Of a stretch of DNA of 9,386 bases, positions 7,157 through 9,386 are shown one piece after another. A model generated the notes under the pieces. It was not told the DNA's origin. It saw nothing but the letters and a program-made list of their open reading frames with translations, and ran no database searches. Position 1 is the stretch's first letter. The number at the start of each line of letters is the position of its first letter. Made by a program: the position numbers and the translations under genes. This DNA comes from an uncultured Oscillospiraceae bacterium (lineage in GTDB: Bacteria; Bacillota; Clostridia; Oscillospirales; Oscillospiraceae). Where the stretch lies: positions 1 through 9,386 of the forward strand of contig CAKUGQ010000030.1 in the NCBI GenBank assembly GCA_934654755.1. The letters run 5' to 3'.

Positions 7157-8362
7157 TTACAAGAGCGTCAGAAGTGCAAAGACCCAATGAGCGAAAACGC
7201 CGGCGCATAGACCGCCGATGGTGTGGCATATAATGGCGCGACCGGTGAGGTGTGTGCATTTCAGGCTGGACATCATGGCAACATGGGTGGAAAGGTAGCC
7301 GCTCCAGCACATACACATGGCGGTAAAGACGGCGACATCCTGCGCACCGGCCAGACCGGAGGACAAGAGTCCCGGAACAAGGCCAATGGCTGCTCCGGCA
7401 GCCCCGAGAGCAGTGATGGGAACCGCAATGCCTTCGGCACTGGTAAAGCCAAAGAGAGGTTTGAGAATGAAGGAAAGCTTCTGCCCCAGCCACGGCAGGA
7501 AAGCCACGCCTTCATAGGCTGCGCCGGTGTAAACGCCGCCTTCGCCCGGCCCATTGGTGAGGAGCAGCACGACGGAGCAGATAAGCAGAACACCGGGAAT
7601 AATGTCCAGACCCATTTTTACACCGGAGGCACCGCCTTCGGTCAGTGCAGCCAGCAGTCGGGTGCCGACACCGCCGGGGCGAACCGTGCGAAGGGAAAGA
7701 TCCTCTGCTTCGCTTCCCTCGGGTGCGTCGCAGTATTCCTGCGTTCCGAATGTCTTTTTTGTGAAGTGCAGCATGAGGCGCGTGCTGACGATACTGCCGA
7801 AGACTGCACCCAGATTTCCGACCAAAACGGCCAGGCCGATGTGTTCATTGCTGCCGTTAACAAGCTGAAGTCCAAGCATAAAGGCAGTAATAATGGCGCC
7901 CATACCGAAAGCCGTACCAAGATTGGTCAGAGCAGGAAGCTGATATTTCTTAAAGTAGCGGCGAAAGCGAGCGTCGTCCGCCAGTGTCAGAATCGCAGGA
8001 TTATCGGAAAGGTAAGTGGTCACAACTCCAACGGAAGCCGCACCGGGAAGGCCGTAAAGGATGCCCATGAGTGGGGAAAGGAGCTTGTTAATCAGGGAGA
8101 CCACGCCAAATTCCGTCAACAGAGCGCCCAGAGCGCCGGCCAAAACGGCGATGGCCATAATGTAGAACACGGTGTTCAGAAGCAGCTCGTAAGCGGTGTT
8201 CATCAGAGTGTTGAGCAAATTGATGATTCCCATTTTGCTGCCGAGCAGGGCAAAAAGCAGAACGAGGATGCCGAGAAAGACAAAGGCTTCCACACTGACG
8301 GCCTTTTTATAACGAACGGCAGGGGGCGTGCTGGGGGCGGCTTGCGTTTCCGGACATTCCAT
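7157..8362 (-). CDS. Gate-domain (nucleoside-recognition-like) membrane protein
   Basis: A 401-residue polytopic membrane protein. Hydrophobic segments are visible near residues 26-44, 60-82, 148-166, 174-194, 250-268, 310-335 and 378-399, with others less distinct. The part around 75-130 (GALLTEFGVVSLINKLLSPLMGI, GLPGAASVGVVTTYLSDNPA split by a short link) resembles the Gate domain shared by spore maturation proteins SpmA/SpmB, nucleoside transporters and FeoB. A second, similar Gly-rich half appears around 245-335, with a hydrophilic loop at about 200-235, so the protein may be an internal two-repeat transporter. The N-terminus (1-20) is cytoplasmic and Pro-rich. ATG at 8362 has GAGGAGG (complement of 8371-8377) 8 nt upstream. 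It has its own promoter and stands downstream of spoIIID on the same strand. A role in sporulation is suggested only by location and the Gate relatives; the substrate is unknown. Confidence 0.82.
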   Translation of the reverse strand: MECPETQAAPSTPPAVRYKKAVSVEAFVFLGILVLLFALLGSKMGIINLLNTLMNTAYELLLNTVFYIMAIAVLAGALGALLTEFGVVSLINKLLSPLMGILYGLPGAASVGVVTTYLSDNPAILTLADDARFRRYFKKYQLPALTNLGTAFGMGAIITAFMLGLQLVNGSNEHIGLAVLVGNLGAVFGSIVSTRLMLHFTKKTFGTQEYCDAPEGSEAEDLSLRTVRPGGVGTRLLAALTEGGASGVKMGLDIIPGVLLICSVVLLLTNGPGEGGVYTGAAYEGVAFLPWLGQKLSFILKPLFGFTSAEGIAVPITALGAAGAAIGLVPGLLSSGLAGAQDVAVFTAMCMCWSGYLSTHVAMMSSLKCTHLTGRAIICHTIGGLCAGVFAHWVFALLTLL

Positions 8363-8425
8363 AGGGAATTCCTCCTCAAAAAATGATTCACGGGGATCAG
8401 GGTGAGCCTTGCGCGCACAACACCT

Positions 8426-8454
8426 ATTATAGAGGAAGAGTCAGAAAAAATCAA
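8426..8454 (-). promoter_or_regulatory. Sigma-A promoter of the Gate-domain gene
   Basis: Read on the minus strand, TTGATT (complement of 8449-8454) and a perfect TATAAT (complement of 8426-8431) are spaced by 17 bp. The transcript would start near 8419 and have a leader of about 55 nt with no evident riboswitch. The promoter lies between the spoIIID terminator and the gene, so expression is probably independent of spoIIID. Confidence 0.8.
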
Positions 8455-8504
8455 CAAAAATTTTCACGTATGAGAAATAGAGTTTCTGCCACTTTGACAG
8501 GTGC

Positions 8505-8535
8505 AAAAAGAGGGGGGCTTCCGACAGGAAGCCCC
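8505..8535 (-). terminator. Rho-independent terminator after spoIIID
   Basis: On the minus strand a 9-bp stem GGGGCTTCC / GGAAGCCCC with a 4-nt loop (8514-8535) is followed by CCTC and TTTTT (complement of 8505-8509). It starts 5 nt past the spoIIID stop codon and separates spoIIID from the Gate-domain gene. Confidence 0.88.
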
Positions 8536-8540
8536 TGTAA

Positions 8541-8792
8541 CTATCCCTCGCCGCGGTATTTTTTCTTCGTGGCGAGACCGCCGCGAATATGCCGTTCGGC
8601 TTTGTTTTGTGCAAGTACGGCCTTGACGGAGAGATAAAGTGCGTGATTACATTGCTCCAAACGGTGTGTCAGATCCTGGTGGACGGTCGATTTGGAGATT
8701 CCAAAATGCTGTGCGGCGGCGCGGACGGTTGCGCGCTGCTCAATGATGTAGGCCGCCAGGTCGCAAGCGCGCTGTTCGATGTTCTCTCTCAT
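8541..8792 (-). CDS. spoIIID: Sporulation transcriptional regulator SpoIIID
   Basis: SpoIIID is the small DNA-binding protein that, in Bacillus, tunes sigma-E-dependent genes in the mother cell and helps switch on sigK. This copy has 83 residues, slightly shorter than the roughly 93 of B. subtilis because the C-terminal tail is missing. The helix-turn-helix runs at about 23-42, with GISKSTVHQDLT (31-42) nearly the same as the B. subtilis GVSKSTVHKDLT. The C-terminal basic region RHIRGGLATKKKY (67-79) matches RHLRGGEATKLKY of the family. I chose the start at 8792 because GGAAAGGGG (complement of 8800-8808) is 7 nt upstream and the protein then begins like the family. The longer frame open to 8900 adds 36 Arg-rich residues without likeness to SpoIIID. 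It is monocistronic: its own terminator follows, and a possible sigma-E promoter lies upstream. Confidence 0.96.
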   Translation of the reverse strand: MRENIEQRACDLAAYIIEQRATVRAAAQHFGISKSTVHQDLTHRLEQCNHALYLSVKAVLAQNKAERHIRGGLATKKKYRGEG

Positions 8793-8817
8793 GTGCCAAC
8801 CCCTTTCCAACGGATTT

Positions 8818-8847
8818 CTACCCAAGCGAGCTTCGCCGGAAGGGTAG
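8818..8847 (-). other. Hairpin in the spoIIID leader
   Basis: CTACCC (8818-8823) pairs with GGGTAG (8842-8847), and an inner GCGA/TCGC stem (8826-8829 with 8833-8836) can stack inside it. It falls about 10 nt upstream of the spoIIID ribosome binding site on the minus-strand transcript and has no T-tract. It could affect stability or translation of the mRNA; no known regulatory RNA class is recognised. Confidence 0.35.
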
Positions 8848-8903
8848 CGCAGGGCGCGTGATCGATCTGCACGCCGGAGCGTGTGTCTGCGGTGCGTCAA
8901 GAA

Positions 8904-8932
8904 ACCTTATGAGGGGAGGTAGGAAAAGATTC
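8904..8932 (-). promoter_or_regulatory. Candidate sigma-E promoter of spoIIID
   Basis: On the minus strand GAATCTT (complement of 8926-8932) matches 6 of 7 positions of the sigma-E -35 consensus KMATATT as I recall it. After exactly 14 bp comes CATAAGGT (complement of 8904-8911), which has the CATA core and last T of CATACAMT but misses three positions. In B. subtilis spoIIID is sigma-E dependent, which agrees. The leader would be about 105 nt. Confidence 0.42.
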
Positions 8933-8951
8933 ATAAATTCTTAATTTTTGC

Positions 8952-8980
8952 TTGACAAGAGAAGGAAAAAATGGTACAGT
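8952..8980 (+). promoter_or_regulatory. Strong sigma-A-type promoter divergent from spoIIID
   Basis: TTGACA (8952-8957, perfect) and TACAGT (8975-8980) are separated by 17 bp of A-rich spacer. Transcription would start near 8987 and run rightward through the GACA repeat. It lies just beyond the candidate spoIIID promoter and points away from it. Confidence 0.68.
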
Positions 8981-9017
8981 AGACGTGTAAATAGTCTTGA
9001 CGAAGGGGGCGAAGGTC

Positions 9018-9187
<170 letters not shown>

Positions 9188-9188
<1 letters not shown>

Positions 9189-9235
9189 GCCATCCGAAGG
9201 GTAGGTCTACCCTCCGGATGGCTTTTTGCGTTTTT
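9188..9235 (+). terminator. Strong rho-independent terminator of the orphan unit
   Basis: AGCCATCCG (9188-9196) pairs with CGGATGGCT (9215-9223), and an inner AGGGTA/TACCCT stem (9198-9203 with 9208-9213) extends it past one A-C mismatch. TTTTT at 9223-9227 and again at 9231-9235 follow. It serves only the + strand and has no recognised gene upstream. Confidence 0.9.
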
Positions 9236-9283
9236 CTGACATTGTCTGAGCGCCCTCAAAGCCTTCCCCTTAGGCGGCTAATC

Positions 9284-9372
9284 TGTCATTGCGAGGCCAC
9301 GACGGTGGCCGTGGCAATCTCCTGTATGACTTTGCATCAGATTGCCGCGTCGCTTCGCTCCTCGCGATGACA
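9284..9372. repeat. Dispersed palindromic repeat of the TGTCATTGCGAG type (MITE/REP-like)
   Basis: Terminal inverted repeats TGTCATTGCGAGG (9284-9296) and CCTCGCGATGACA (9360-9372) match at 12 of 13 positions. Inside, GGCAATCT (9313-9320) pairs with AGATTGCC (9339-9346), and GGCCAC/GTGGCC (9295-9300 with 9305-9310) forms a side hairpin. The whole can fold as one long imperfect hairpin and has no coding frame of note. The sequence resembles, from memory, a repeat found many times in intergenic DNA of diverse bacteria, ending in forms like TTGCGAG...CGCAATGACA. Copy number here cannot be known from one window. Confidence 0.75.
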
Positions 9373-9386
9373 CAGGGCACCCCAAA

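Noticed and set aside
7223..8386. Long + strand open frame of 387 codons opposite the Gate-domain gene
   Set aside because: It is the antisense shadow of a clear membrane protein; its predicted product is low-complexity and hydrophilic, with no ribosome binding site.
8818..8847. Leader hairpin of spoIIID as a terminator or riboswitch
   Set aside because: There is no T-tract and no match to a known riboswitch core; it is listed only as a hairpin.
8793..8900. Longer SpoIIID with an Arg-rich N-terminal extension
   Set aside because: The extra 36 residues have no counterpart in SpoIIID, and the start at 8792 has its own ribosome binding site.

Overview
The window looks like a chromosomal segment from an endospore-forming anaerobic member of the Clostridia, most likely an Oscillospiraceae/Ruminococcaceae-type gut bacterium. 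The evidence is a clear SpoIIID sporulation regulator, a Gate-domain membrane protein, NrdR, strong AGGAGG-type ribosome binding sites, TTGACA/TATAAT promoters, moderately high G+C judged by eye, and small dispersed palindromic repeats at both ends. No phage, plasmid, CRISPR, rRNA or tRNA gene was seen.

Left part (1-7127, + strand). A cluster of palindromes, probably a REP-like or insertion-sequence-end remnant, lies at 1-68. A small hypothetical protein follows (259-549, weakly DUF6514-like). A near-consensus sigma-A promoter (560-588) then starts an apparent operon: nrdR, a lipoprotein polysaccharide deacetylase, and two large ABC-ATPase/FtsX-permease fusion proteins whose genes overlap by ATGA. 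A 16-bp perfect hairpin with a T-tract ends it. The first gene is the ribonucleotide-reductase repressor; the other three act at the cell envelope. The two ABC fusions probably form one heterodimeric MacB-like (type VII) machine, with unknown substrate.

Middle part (7157-8900, - strand). Convergent to the operon are a polytopic Gate-domain protein with its own sigma-A promoter and, upstream of it, spoIIID with its own terminator and a plausible sigma-E promoter. In the Bacillus model SpoIIID is the mother-cell regulator made under sigma-E; the promoter here agrees in spacing and in the -35 element.

Right part (8950-9386). Divergent from spoIIID is a strong promoter (8952-8980) that drives no recognisable gene. 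Its roughly 250-nt transcript would carry a tetranucleotide microsatellite of nine GACA units, several hairpins, an optional 56-codon reading frame, and would end at a strong terminator (9188-9235). This is the most unusual part of the window: an orphan transcription unit, either a small RNA or a small ORF able to change frame by repeat slippage. Each repeat unit also resembles the SpoIIID binding consensus. The window ends with an 89-bp imperfect palindromic repeat of the widespread TGTCATTGCGAG type.
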